Shown here piece after piece: positions 5,967 to 13,252 of a stretch of 20,964 nt of DNA. Under the pieces are notes generated by a model, which was not told the origin of the DNA, did no database searches, and saw nothing but the letters and a program-made list of their open reading frames with translations. Origin of the DNA: Tannerella sp. (GTDB lineage Bacteria > Bacteroidota > Bacteroidia > Bacteroidales > Tannerellaceae); assembly GCA_031283785.1 (NCBI GenBank), contig JAITBC010000380.1, forward strand, positions 1-20,964, in the 5' to 3' direction. Every line of letters begins with the position of its first letter. Position 1 is the first letter of the stretch. The translations under genes and the position numbers were made by a program.

Positions 5967-6542
5967 GTGCCAAATTTATATATAATATCCGGCTGCAACG
6001 GCGCAGGCAAAACGACTGCTTCCTATGCAATATTACCGGAGATGTTGAACTGTAAGGAGTTTGTAAATTCGGATGAGATAGCGAAAGGTCTGTCTCCGTT
6101 TAATGCCGATTCGATGGCAGTTGCAGTTGAGGCGAGCAGGATTATGTATAAACGAATCAGAGAGATGATAGATATGGCTGAGACTTTTGCATTGGAGACG
6201 ACGTTGGCGAGCAGGTCGATTGCGAACTTAATCAAAAATGCGCAACCCAAAGGTTATTTTGTGACGTTATTGTATTTTTGGCTGAACACGCCGGATCTGG
6301 CAGTTGAACGTGTCAAAAACAGGGTAGCAGCGGGCGGACATAATGTGAATGAACTGACGGTGCGCCGTCGTTATCGTACGGGGATATTGAATTTGTTTGA
6401 TTTATATATACCTGTATGCGATTATTGGATGATTACAGATAACTCTTTGTCGCCGATGGAGGTTATAGCCAAAGGCTTTAAGAAGGGAGAGACAGAAATA
6501 TATAATGCAGTTGTTTATAATAAATTGAAGAATTATGAATGA
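5967..6542 (+). CDS. Zeta-toxin-family P-loop kinase
   Basis: 191 residues from GTG 5967, chosen because the promoter starts transcription near 5951 and homologues begin just before the P-loop. Walker A is GCNGAGKTT at residues 9-17, intact. FVNSDEIAKGLSPFN at about 32-46 is the SDEIA-type substrate region, FALETTLAS near 73-81 the zeta ETT motif, and RVKNRVAAGGHNV then RRRYRTGILNLF form an arginine-rich lid. Zeta toxins phosphorylate UDP-activated sugars, blocking cell-wall synthesis; many short chromosomal relatives are uncharacterised and may be ordinary nucleotide or small-molecule kinases. Its last eight bases overlap the next gene (6535), which strongly suggests coupled expression. A toxin role is inference. 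Confidence 0.82.
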   Translation: MPNLYIISGCNGAGKTTASYAILPEMLNCKEFVNSDEIAKGLSPFNADSMAVAVEASRIMYKRIREMIDMAETFALETTLASRSIANLIKNAQPKGYFVTLLYFWLNTPDLAVERVKNRVAAGGHNVNELTVRRRYRTGILNLFDLYIPVCDYWMITDNSLSPMEVIAKGFKKGETEIYNAVVYNKLKNYE

Positions 6543-6693
6543 ACGAGAACTTCGTAAGTTTGAAGAAATTGTTGTGAAAGGTGCGCACCTGGCGTTCCAG
6601 CGTTTGGTAAAGGAACGCAAAAAATCGGACGGCGAACTTGTTTTTGCACGCGACGGACGTGTATTTAAAGTGAAAGCTTCTGAATTGGAATAA
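6535..6693 (+). CDS. 52-residue partner of the zeta kinase (candidate antitoxin)
   Basis: ATG 6535 overlaps the end of the zeta-kinase gene in another frame; stop TAA 6691-6693. The protein reads MNERELRKFEEIVVKGAHLA, FQRLVKERKKSDGELVFARD and a GRVFKVKASELE end. It is predicted to have an N-terminal helix bundle (about 3-27) and a C-terminal beta hairpin (ELVFARDGRVFKVK). I recall similar ~50-60-residue proteins beside zeta-like kinases in several phyla, but no named family. Position, overlap and the shared terminator at 6717-6748 argue that it works with the kinase, plausibly as inhibitor or adaptor. Classical epsilon antitoxin is encoded upstream of zeta and is longer, so this would be a non-canonical order. 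Confidence 0.7.
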   Translation: MNERELRKFEEIVVKGAHLAFQRLVKERKKSDGELVFARDGRVFKVKASELE

Positions 6694-6716
6694 TGATACA
6701 GGCGCAGTTTGAATTT

Positions 6717-6748
6717 AAAGGAGCGTTTTCCGAAAGACGCTCCTTTTT
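6717..6748 (+). terminator. Strong intrinsic terminator after the zeta-kinase pair
   Basis: AAAGGAGCG (6717-6725) pairs with CGCTCCTTT (6738-6746); the inner bases TTTT/GAAA extend the stem with one G-T pair around a CCGA loop, and T residues follow. The stem is GC-rich and flanked by A and T runs, so it may act in both directions. Confidence 0.85.
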
Positions 6749-6831
6749 ATGATTTATGCTTCGGTTTGCATTATCTTTATTTCGGGAATTGAAAATAAGT
6801 TGTATATCAACAGTAAAAATAAACGGATTAT

Positions 6832-6862
6832 TTTGTATTGCGCTCGGCGTGTATTATCTTTG
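6832..6862 (+). promoter_or_regulatory. Consensus Bacteroidota promoter for the DUF5606 gene
   Basis: TTTG at 6832-6835, exactly 19 bases, then TATCTTTG at 6855-6862. Both boxes are perfect. Transcription should start near 6869, giving a ~23-base A/T-rich leader to the ATG at 6892 and suggesting a well-expressed housekeeping gene. Confidence 0.8.
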
Positions 6863-6891
6863 TCCCCGTTAAACTTTAAACTTTAAATTAT

Positions 6892-7503
6892 ATGTTGAAG
6901 GAAATTTTGATAGTATCGGGTAAGCCCGGATTGTATAAATTGGTGTCTAAGGGTAATAATTTAATGATAATAGAATCTTTGATTGATAAGAAACGCACAC
7001 CGGCATATGCGAGGGAGAAAATTATCTCACTGGGAGATATATCTATTTGCACGGATGATAAAGAAGTGTTGATAGGCAAAGTGCTTACTGCCATAAAAGA
7101 AAAGGAAAACGGCGGGAGCGTTTCTATCGACTTGCCTAAAGCGCAACCGGATGATTTGCGTGCTTATTTTGCGGAAATATTGCCAAACTTCGATCGAGAG
7201 CGCGTTTATCCGAGCGATATAAAGAAAATTCTTAAATGGTATGAACTTCTGATGGCGAATGATATAACGGATTTTTTTAAGGAAGAAGATGACAAAACCG
7301 TGAAAGATGAAATAGAAGAAGCAAATGAATCCGTTGAGGAAGGAGCAAAGAAAGCCCCAAAAGCAGTAGCTGCGGCTCAGACAACAAAAAAACGAAAGGA
7401 TAGCGCGAAGACGATTACTGCAACAAAAACGTCAAAAATGAAGTCTGCGCCTAAAACTTCAACTCCTAAAAAGAGTGTTGTCGGCGCTAAACGGGGAGGG
7501 TAG
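6892..7503 (+). CDS. DUF5606 family protein with Lys/Ala-rich tail
   Basis: 203 residues. Residues 1 to about 130 match the Bacteroidota DUF5606 domain as I recall it: LKEILIVSGKPGLYKLVSKG at the start, MIIESLIDKKRTPAYAREKI, ISLGDISICTDDKEV, then a second part with FAEILPNFDRERVYPSDIKKILKWYELL. The biochemical role is unknown. From about residue 150 the chain becomes a low-complexity Lys/Ala/Thr/Ser tail (KKAPKAVAAAQTTKKRKDSA and on), like the basic tails of histone H1-like proteins, so nucleic-acid binding is possible but only inferred. It faces the next gene tail to tail: only two bases separate the two stop codons. Confidence 0.85.
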   Translation: MLKEILIVSGKPGLYKLVSKGNNLMIIESLIDKKRTPAYAREKIISLGDISICTDDKEVLIGKVLTAIKEKENGGSVSIDLPKAQPDDLRAYFAEILPNFDRERVYPSDIKKILKWYELLMANDITDFFKEEDDKTVKDEIEEANESVEEGAKKAPKAVAAAQTTKKRKDSAKTITATKTSKMKSAPKTSTPKKSVVGAKRGG

Positions 7504-7505
7504 GA

Positions 7506-9068
7506 TCAAAATCCGAAATCGTCGACTTCGACTTCCTGCACCGCCTCTTCCTTAGGTAATTCTGCCGTTTTGTGCGTGACATTGGCTACAATAACAATCG
7601 CCCGTGCAGGACGTACGGGGCAGATGGATTCGCACCCTCCGCACCCGATGCACAGTTCCGATTCGACTTTTGGTATTGTAAGCGTTCCTTTGTACGGAAT
7701 CATGTGAACAGCCTGTGAAGGACAGTGTTCCGAGCACGCTCCGCAATCGTTTTCTTCCGTGTAAACGACACATAAATCCCTGTGAAAATTGGCGACACCT
7801 ATCTGGACGGTCTTTTTATCTTCCGGCGTTATAGGCTTGATTGCATCCGTAGGGCATACTTCCGAGCAAACAGTGCAACTGTAATTGCAGTAACTGTCTT
7901 CGTACGACATGTAAGGTTTCAGCATATATCCCAGTCCGAATTTCAGTCCGGCGGGATGAAGCACATGCGTCGGACATTGTACGACGCATAGATGACAGCC
8001 GGTACACAGGTCTTTAAAACGGTTGATATTTAATGATCCCGGAGGTGTCAGGGGACTTTTCCCGGATTCTCTGTCGCTGTCGCCTTTCGCAAGCGCCGAC
8101 AGCGGAATGGAGCCGGCTATTACGGCGCTCGTCGTTATAAATGAGCGGCGGCTTGCCGAGACGGTTTCGCCTTTTTCCTTTTGAAGTGAAACGGGGTTCT
8201 TTTTAAATGACGCCGGAGCAAAGGCATATTTCAGACTCTTCCTGTTGCATGCGGATGTACAGTTGAAACACGTTACGCAGCGCGATGCGTCTACCGTCAT
8301 GTTTTTTGAATCAATAGCCTCTGCTTTGCATGTTTTCTCGCATAAACTGCATTTATTACATTTGTTCTTGTCGAACGTAATACGAAACAGTGAATATCGT
8401 GAAACAATGCTCAGTAACGTTCCGACAGGGCAAATCGTATTGCAGAATAGTCGCCCTCTGAAAAATGCCATGACGGAAAATACGGCAAGCGCGATTGTTG
8501 CCGAGATAAATGCGGCGGCAGATATGCGCACGGTAACATTATACAAAGAATAGATACCGTTGGAAGAAAGGATTCCTGCTAAAATATTATTTATCCAAAC
8601 GGCGACCGGACGAAATATGTTAGTCGCGATACGCCCGAAATTACTGTACGGGTCAAGTAGCAAACACAGTTCCGTCATTCCGGCGACAGCCGTAACGGCT
8701 GTTATGCCTAAAATAATGTAACGTAGCAGGTTTGCCGGTTTATGATAGTGAAAACGGATTTTTTTCTTTTTCCTTTGTTTTTTCCCCCCCATGCATGATA
8801 TGCGGTTGAACAGATCCTGCAAGATGCCGGCCGGACATATGACCGAACAGTAAATGCGTCCGAAAAACAGCGTTAAAAGGAAATAGACGGCAAGCGTTAT
8901 GCCCGTGCCTGTTAAAATTGCCGGCAACAACTGTATTTCCAACAATTTGCTCAATGTATCCGGGAATGTATCCGTGAAATCCGCAAAAAATAACAGTATG
9001 GGCATGAATATAACAGCCGCAAGTACTACTCTTAATGCCTTCAACAGGTTTATCGTCTTCTTTCTCAT
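7506..9068 (-). CDS. NapH/NapG-like fused membrane polyferredoxin
   Basis: 520 residues. The first ~225 form a NapH/YccM-like membrane domain with about four to five transmembrane segments and two CxxxCP motifs (YCSVICP, Cys74/78; FCNTICP, Cys209/213). Two 4Fe-4S motifs follow at Cys237-247 and Cys264-274. At 306-310 there is a twin-arginine motif (ASRRSF) with a hydrophobic stretch to about 327, then four more clusters at Cys355-365, 394-405, 433-449 and 473-483, the layout of exported NapG. It thus looks like NapH joined to NapG with the NapG export signal kept inside. Such proteins pass electrons from quinol to a periplasmic partner, or the reverse; no terminal reductase is nearby. It follows a DUF362 gene by 24 bases in one transcription unit. 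Confidence 0.88.
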   Translation of the reverse strand: MRKKTINLLKALRVVLAAVIFMPILLFFADFTDTFPDTLSKLLEIQLLPAILTGTGITLAVYFLLTLFFGRIYCSVICPAGILQDLFNRISCMGGKKQRKKKKIRFHYHKPANLLRYIILGITAVTAVAGMTELCLLLDPYSNFGRIATNIFRPVAVWINNILAGILSSNGIYSLYNVTVRISAAAFISATIALAVFSVMAFFRGRLFCNTICPVGTLLSIVSRYSLFRITFDKNKCNKCSLCEKTCKAEAIDSKNMTVDASRCVTCFNCTSACNRKSLKYAFAPASFKKNPVSLQKEKGETVSASRRSFITTSAVIAGSIPLSALAKGDSDRESGKSPLTPPGSLNINRFKDLCTGCHLCVVQCPTHVLHPAGLKFGLGYMLKPYMSYEDSYCNYSCTVCSEVCPTDAIKPITPEDKKTVQIGVANFHRDLCVVYTEENDCGACSEHCPSQAVHMIPYKGTLTIPKVESELCIGCGGCESICPVRPARAIVIVANVTHKTAELPKEEAVQEVEVDDFGF

Positions 9069-9092
9069 TTATTATCCGGTCTTTTCGCCGTT

Positions 9093-10034
9093 TTAAATTT
9101 TTATTCTTTTGATATTTATGTTTTCCAGATTTGTAGTACCTAAATTGTGAGACTGTCCCAGTTTAATATGTCCGACGGCATCCAGATCAAGTTTTTTCAC
9201 TTGATTAAAGAATTGTAGCGATGCCGTATCCGTAGCGACGATGTCTTTGGAGACAAGCAGCGTTTTTACGGTTTTCACATCCGCCGCACTTTTCCCCTGC
9301 GGGCCGTTCTGGAACATCATACGGTATGAGTCGACGATGTTCAGTACCGGTTTTTTCTCCCATGTACAGATATCGGCTATGCATTGTTGCAAGTCGTTCT
9401 GGTGAAAATAACGGCGGTCCCACACGATACCCATATAATTTTTCATGGCGCATGACAGTTTTGCGCCTCCGTGATTTTTAAGAATGGGAACATTTATCCA
9501 TGCATCCGCTTCGATAAGCGAATTATGTATTTTAACGGACTTCAGAGTTTTTGCGTTGGGTAACGGTATTTCTTTCGAATAATAATTTTCGTCGTTTCCG
9601 GGGACGATAACGCCTCCAGCCTCTTTTACCGCAGCTTCAATTCCGCTTGATGCATAACATTTCTTCCAGTCGTCGCACGTATGATCGAATACGGTTACTT
9701 TAGACGCGCCGGCGTCAAGGCATTTCTTAACTAACGTCCCGATAAGTTCAGGATTTGTATTTCCGGCAAGTTCGGGTGTGCGATCCCAACCTATATTGGG
9801 TTTAATAACTATTTTCTGTCCTTTTTTCACAAAATTGCCGATGCCTCCGAGGGCTTCCAATGCTTTGTCCAGCATGACTTCCGGCTCTCCGCCCATTACC
9901 GCGACCATATCCGACGTTTCTTCCACCGTAATCGTATTTGTATTCAATGACGCCTGTAAACCGTCAAAATTCAGTGATATCACCGTTCCTGCGCCCATTA
10001 TAGCGCCTGTTCTTAAAAAATCTCTACGTTTCAT
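9093..10034 (-). CDS. DUF362 domain protein with twin-arginine signal
   Basis: 313 residues. KRRDFLRTGAIMGAGTVISL at 2-21 is a twin-arginine export signal, so the protein is likely exported folded. The remainder is DUF362: VAVMGGEPEVMLDKALEALGG, IVIKPNIGWDRTPE, TVFDHT, then INVPILKNHGGAKLSCAMKN, the conserved core with Lys-His and Cys, and KDIVATDTASLQFF near the end. DUF362 proteins often carry or accompany 4Fe-4S ferredoxin domains; this one has no cluster motif itself and is paired with the six-cluster membrane protein downstream. A role as soluble partner or maturation factor of that protein is inferred. Its -7 element at 10070-10077 places it first in the unit. Confidence 0.87.
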   Translation of the reverse strand: MKRRDFLRTGAIMGAGTVISLNFDGLQASLNTNTITVEETSDMVAVMGGEPEVMLDKALEALGGIGNFVKKGQKIVIKPNIGWDRTPELAGNTNPELIGTLVKKCLDAGASKVTVFDHTCDDWKKCYASSGIEAAVKEAGGVIVPGNDENYYSKEIPLPNAKTLKSVKIHNSLIEADAWINVPILKNHGGAKLSCAMKNYMGIVWDRRYFHQNDLQQCIADICTWEKKPVLNIVDSYRMMFQNGPQGKSAADVKTVKTLLVSKDIVATDTASLQFFNQVKKLDLDAVGHIKLGQSHNLGTTNLENINIKRIKI

Positions 10035-10069
10035 AATTTCATAGTTGATATAATTTCATATTGTACATG

Positions 10070-10077
10070 CAAAAGTA
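10070..10077 (-). promoter_or_regulatory. -7 promoter element for the DUF362/polyferredoxin unit
   Basis: The minus strand reads TACTTTTG, exact to consensus, with TTTA 18 bases upstream. The predicted start near 10063 leaves about 29 bases before the ATG at 10034. No further promoter is seen before the second gene. Confidence 0.6.
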
Positions 10078-10192
10078 GGCTTCATTGTCGAATAATAAAC
10101 GCAGGCTTATGTTAAAAAAGAAGAATGTCATGCGCAAAAAGAAAAGTGTTAAGTGCAGAGCGAAAAATCCATAAATAAAACGAAAAGAAATC

Positions 10193-11461
10193 CTATCTGC
10201 CGCCGACGGTTTTGACGCCTATCAGCCGGTCGTATCTGCCGCCGTTCGGGCGATAATAGACGGCAACAGTGTATTCATTTTCGGTTTCAAAAAAATTGCC
10301 TTCGGTTTCGGCTAACGCCGGTTTTGCCGCTCCTTCTTCCACAAATGCGTAGTGATAATTGTACAATCCCTGTTTCAGCATGACGGATTTCCCGTATGCT
10401 CCGGTTTCTGCGTCGTAATGCATACGGCTTCGGTCGTCAAAAATATTATTGAATAAATCGCCGGCAAGGTATACATCGCCGCCATGCATCAGCGTGGAAG
10501 TCAGTGAGAAGTGAACGATGCAGTAATCCGCTTCGGTGTCGGGATCCCGACATTCGCTGCAACGTATAAAAAAACGTCCGTTCTGATCCTGATCATACAG
10601 GTATCCGTTCTTGCCGCGTTTTTGTTCCCGAAATAGTGTCACATGATAATATGGGTTGTAAAAACCCGTATGTTCTACGCCCATGCCGTTATAGCGGTGC
10701 GTCGGAAATTCAATACGCCGGTATTCATTGCCGGCTTCGAATATCAGGTCTCGATTGTGTCGGTATTGTATCTGTTTACCGGTAATTGTTAACGGCTGAA
10801 TATCCGAACGTATATCCGTGCGGTTATTGTTCCGATAGACAAATATTTTGAGGTCGTTCTGCGGATAGGCGATGTTTATATTTGTCCGGTCGATTGTGAA
10901 ATCAATCTGCTGGTGCGCTTTGTTGAAATCAATATCGGTATTTCCGCTTATCGACGCATCTATCTCGACAAGCGGTTCTACGACAGAGAAACATGCCGTG
11001 AAAATAATATCGTCCGTATCATCTTCATTATAAACTTGAACGGCATAGTTCCCGGAAACGGTAAACTGTATATCTTCATTGGGGAAAAATATCCGGTAAT
11101 TCGTATAATGGGTTGTCGTGTTGATCGAATTGGCAAAATCTTCTATTGCCACATGCCGGAATCCGTTCATATATTCGACAGGCAGTAAGGCTGACCTCTT
11201 CCAGTCCGCATCACAATGAATGACGGAACAGGCAAATCGTCCGCTTGAATGGTGCAACGCGTCGAAAATTATCTTAATCCGCTTTTCCCCGTTAAGTTCG
11301 ATATAGGGTTCGGACAGTAATTCTCCATCTACTTTTATTTCCAGACTTTTTATGTCGTCGCGTAATATTTCCGTGCGAAACGTTTCCTGTGCACACATAA
11401 ACCCGCAGGTCGGGAAAAATAGTGTTACAGGGACGATGATATATTTAATATATGTATACAT
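10193..11461 (-). CDS. Type IX secretion system plug-family protein (DUF5103)
   Basis: 422 residues with a Sec signal peptide (about 1-25, ending MCAQ). The mature N-terminal half carries the DUF5103 / T9SS_plug features: EPYIELNGEKRIKIIFDALH, then SVIHCDADWKRSALLPVEYM (Cys, Trp and the YMNGF ending), SINTTTHYTNYRIFFPNEDI and FTVSGNYAVQVYN. The C-terminal part (about 300-400) is beta-rich with GGDVYLAGDLFNNIFDD. In Flavobacterium the related Plug protein closes the SprA translocon of type IX secretion. The family also occurs in Bacteroidales without obvious gliding or T9SS activity, so a T9SS is not proven for this organism. It is transcribed divergently from nqrA. The 158-base gap before the DUF362 gene contains that gene's promoter and nothing else I can name. 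Confidence 0.85.
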   Translation of the reverse strand: MYTYIKYIIVPVTLFFPTCGFMCAQETFRTEILRDDIKSLEIKVDGELLSEPYIELNGEKRIKIIFDALHHSSGRFACSVIHCDADWKRSALLPVEYMNGFRHVAIEDFANSINTTTHYTNYRIFFPNEDIQFTVSGNYAVQVYNEDDTDDIIFTACFSVVEPLVEIDASISGNTDIDFNKAHQQIDFTIDRTNINIAYPQNDLKIFVYRNNNRTDIRSDIQPLTITGKQIQYRHNRDLIFEAGNEYRRIEFPTHRYNGMGVEHTGFYNPYYHVTLFREQKRGKNGYLYDQDQNGRFFIRCSECRDPDTEADYCIVHFSLTSTLMHGGDVYLAGDLFNNIFDDRSRMHYDAETGAYGKSVMLKQGLYNYHYAFVEEGAAKPALAETEGNFFETENEYTVAVYYRPNGGRYDRLIGVKTVGGR

Positions 11462-11520
11462 ACAGTTAAGATTTCACTCACGCGCATACCGTCGTTAATT
11501 TGAATCGCGGTAAAACGTTG

Positions 11521-11528
11521 CAAATATA
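11521..11528 (-). promoter_or_regulatory. -7 promoter element for the DUF5103 gene
   Basis: The minus strand reads TATATTTG, exact to TAnnTTTG; the -33 is weak (CTTG, 20 bases upstream). Predicted leader is about 50 bases to the ATG at 11461. Confidence 0.5.
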
Positions 11529-11751
11529 CATGAAAAAAAACGGTTTTACAAGCGTTATGGAATAAAATTTGCGGAATATGCAGCACGTGAAGGCGCATCA
11601 TAAACTCGGATTTTTTTTATGTGCCGTGACTTTTCTGTAAAACTTTGTGTATGTGACGTTTTGTCTGTTTATTCGATGGCGTGGGATTTCGATTAAAGAA
11701 TTTTTTCTTTATTTCTTTAGTGATTTTGAATAATAAAACAGAAAAAATGAG

Positions 11752-11759
11752 TACTTTTG
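11752..11759 (+). promoter_or_regulatory. -7 promoter element for the nqr operon
   Basis: TACTTTTG is exact to consensus. A TTTG lies at 11725-11728 but 23 rather than 19 bases away, so the -33 is uncertain. Predicted transcription start is near 11766, with a ~30-base leader to ATG 11796; this excludes the TTG at 11757 as a start. Confidence 0.6.
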
Positions 11760-11795
11760 CGCAATATTTTTCAAAAACGAAAATTTGTTGTAGAC

Positions 11796-13160
11796 ATGTC
11801 GAAGTATATTGAAATCAGGAAAGGGTTAGACATAAATCTTGCAGGTAAGGCACCGGAAAAAACTTATTGTATCGACACTTCCGAAAATTATGCCGTTGTT
11901 CCCGATCATTATGTGGGGATCATACCGAAAGTGGTTGTTCGCGAAGGTGATCGCGTTGATGCAGGTTCGGCGTTGATGGTAGATAAAAATCATCCGGAAA
12001 TAAAATTCGTTTCTCCGGTTAGCGGAGTGGTTTCGGGCGTGAATCGCGGCGAAAAGCGTAAATTGTTAAATATTACGGTCAAACCGGACCGGCAGACTGG
12101 AGATAAAAAGACGCTGGATCTGGGTGATGTATATTCGTATGATGCCGAAGGAATGAAGAAGGTAATACTTGATTTAGGCCTATGGCCCTGTATAAAGCAA
12201 CGCCCTTACGACCGTGTAGCGAATCCGTCGGATACGCCGCGGGATATTTTTGTGGCGGGATATAATTCGGCGCCTTTAGCGCCCGATATGGATTATCTGG
12301 TGAAAGGGGAAGAACAATATCTGTCGACCGGCCTTGCAGCGCTTACGCGGATGACGCGGGGAACCGTTTATATCGGCGTGAAAGACGGGTCGGCGATGAG
12401 TGATATATCATATGGCGAAAATATTGAAAGGATAAGGCTTGCAGGGTATCATCCGGTCGGGAACGTCGGCGTTATGATCAATAAGCTCAAACCGGTTAAT
12501 AAAGGTGAGGTTGTCTGGACGCTTAATGCTGCCGATGTGATGATCATAGGTCGTATTTTGAAAGAAAAAATACTTGATTATTCCAGAGTGATCGCGATAA
12601 CGGGATCGGAGTTCGACGAGCGCGGATATGCAAGGGTACAACCCGGATGTACGATCGTTAGTATAATAGAAGGACGCCTGAAAGAAGGAGAGCATAGAGT
12701 GCGCCTGATAAGCGGCGATGTGTTGACAGGCACTAAGGTGGAGCCGGAAGATTATTTGGGGGCCTACGACTGTCAGGTGACCGCAATACCGGAAGGCGAC
12801 GATGTCAATGAGTTTTTAGGATGGGCAACTCCCGGATATAACAAATACAGTATGAGCCACACCTATTTCACCTGGCTGAAAAAAGGTTCTTCGGAATATG
12901 TGCCGGATGCGCGCATACGCGGCGGACGGCGTGCGATGATTATGTCGAATGAATACGACCGGGTGTTCCCAATGGATATTTTACCCGAATATCTCCTGAA
13001 AGCTATCATTGCATTTGATATCGACAGGATGGAGAAACTGGGTATTTATGAAGTTGCACCCGAAGATTTTGCGTTGTGCGAATTTGTGGATACATCGAAA
13101 ATAGAAATACAGAAAATTGTCCGTAACGGACTGGATTTGTTATATAAGGAGATGAATTAA
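11796..13160 (+). CDS. nqrA: Na+-translocating NADH:quinone reductase subunit A
   Basis: 454 residues from ATG 11796 (an in-frame TTG at 11757 lies inside the promoter). NqrA is the cytoplasmic-side subunit of the six-subunit Na+-NQR, which oxidises NADH, reduces quinone and pumps sodium; NqrA has been linked to quinone binding. The N-terminus is typical: IEIRKGLDINLAGKAP, then a biotinyl-lipoyl-like fold around VREGDRVDAGSAL and FVSPVSGVVSGVNRGEKR, where homologues have the same SPVSG turn. Later marks are MTRGTVYIGVKDG and the C-terminal FPMDILPEYLLKAIIAFDID followed by EVAPEDFALCEFVDTSK. Length agrees with the family (~445-455). It is the first gene of nqrABCDEF. Confidence 0.96.
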   Translation: MSKYIEIRKGLDINLAGKAPEKTYCIDTSENYAVVPDHYVGIIPKVVVREGDRVDAGSALMVDKNHPEIKFVSPVSGVVSGVNRGEKRKLLNITVKPDRQTGDKKTLDLGDVYSYDAEGMKKVILDLGLWPCIKQRPYDRVANPSDTPRDIFVAGYNSAPLAPDMDYLVKGEEQYLSTGLAALTRMTRGTVYIGVKDGSAMSDISYGENIERIRLAGYHPVGNVGVMINKLKPVNKGEVVWTLNAADVMIIGRILKEKILDYSRVIAITGSEFDERGYARVQPGCTIVSIIEGRLKEGEHRVRLISGDVLTGTKVEPEDYLGAYDCQVTAIPEGDDVNEFLGWATPGYNKYSMSHTYFTWLKKGSSEYVPDARIRGGRRAMIMSNEYDRVFPMDILPEYLLKAIIAFDIDRMEKLGIYEVAPEDFALCEFVDTSKIEIQKIVRNGLDLLYKEMN

Positions 13161-13252
13161 AAGAGGTTGAGAATGAAAACGGAAGTTTTACGAATGAAAT
13201 ATTCGTATTTGATAAAAAGTACTGCGAAATATAAATTAAAAAATAAGTGATT

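Larger units (their letters stand above)
11462..11795. other. Divergent intergenic region between the plug gene and nqrA
   Basis: About 330 bases, AT-rich, no gene. It holds the leftward -7 element at 11521-11528, the rightward -7 at 11752-11759, and an inverted repeat TAAAGAA-TTTT-TTCTTTA at 11694-11711 about 40 bases upstream of the nqr -7 box. The middle (about 11530-11690) has nothing I can assign. Confidence 0.6.

Noticed and set aside
10193..11461. Evidence that the organism has a working type IX secretion system
   Set aside because: Only the plug-family protein is present; no Por/Gld/Sov components or C-terminal sorting domains are visible in the window.
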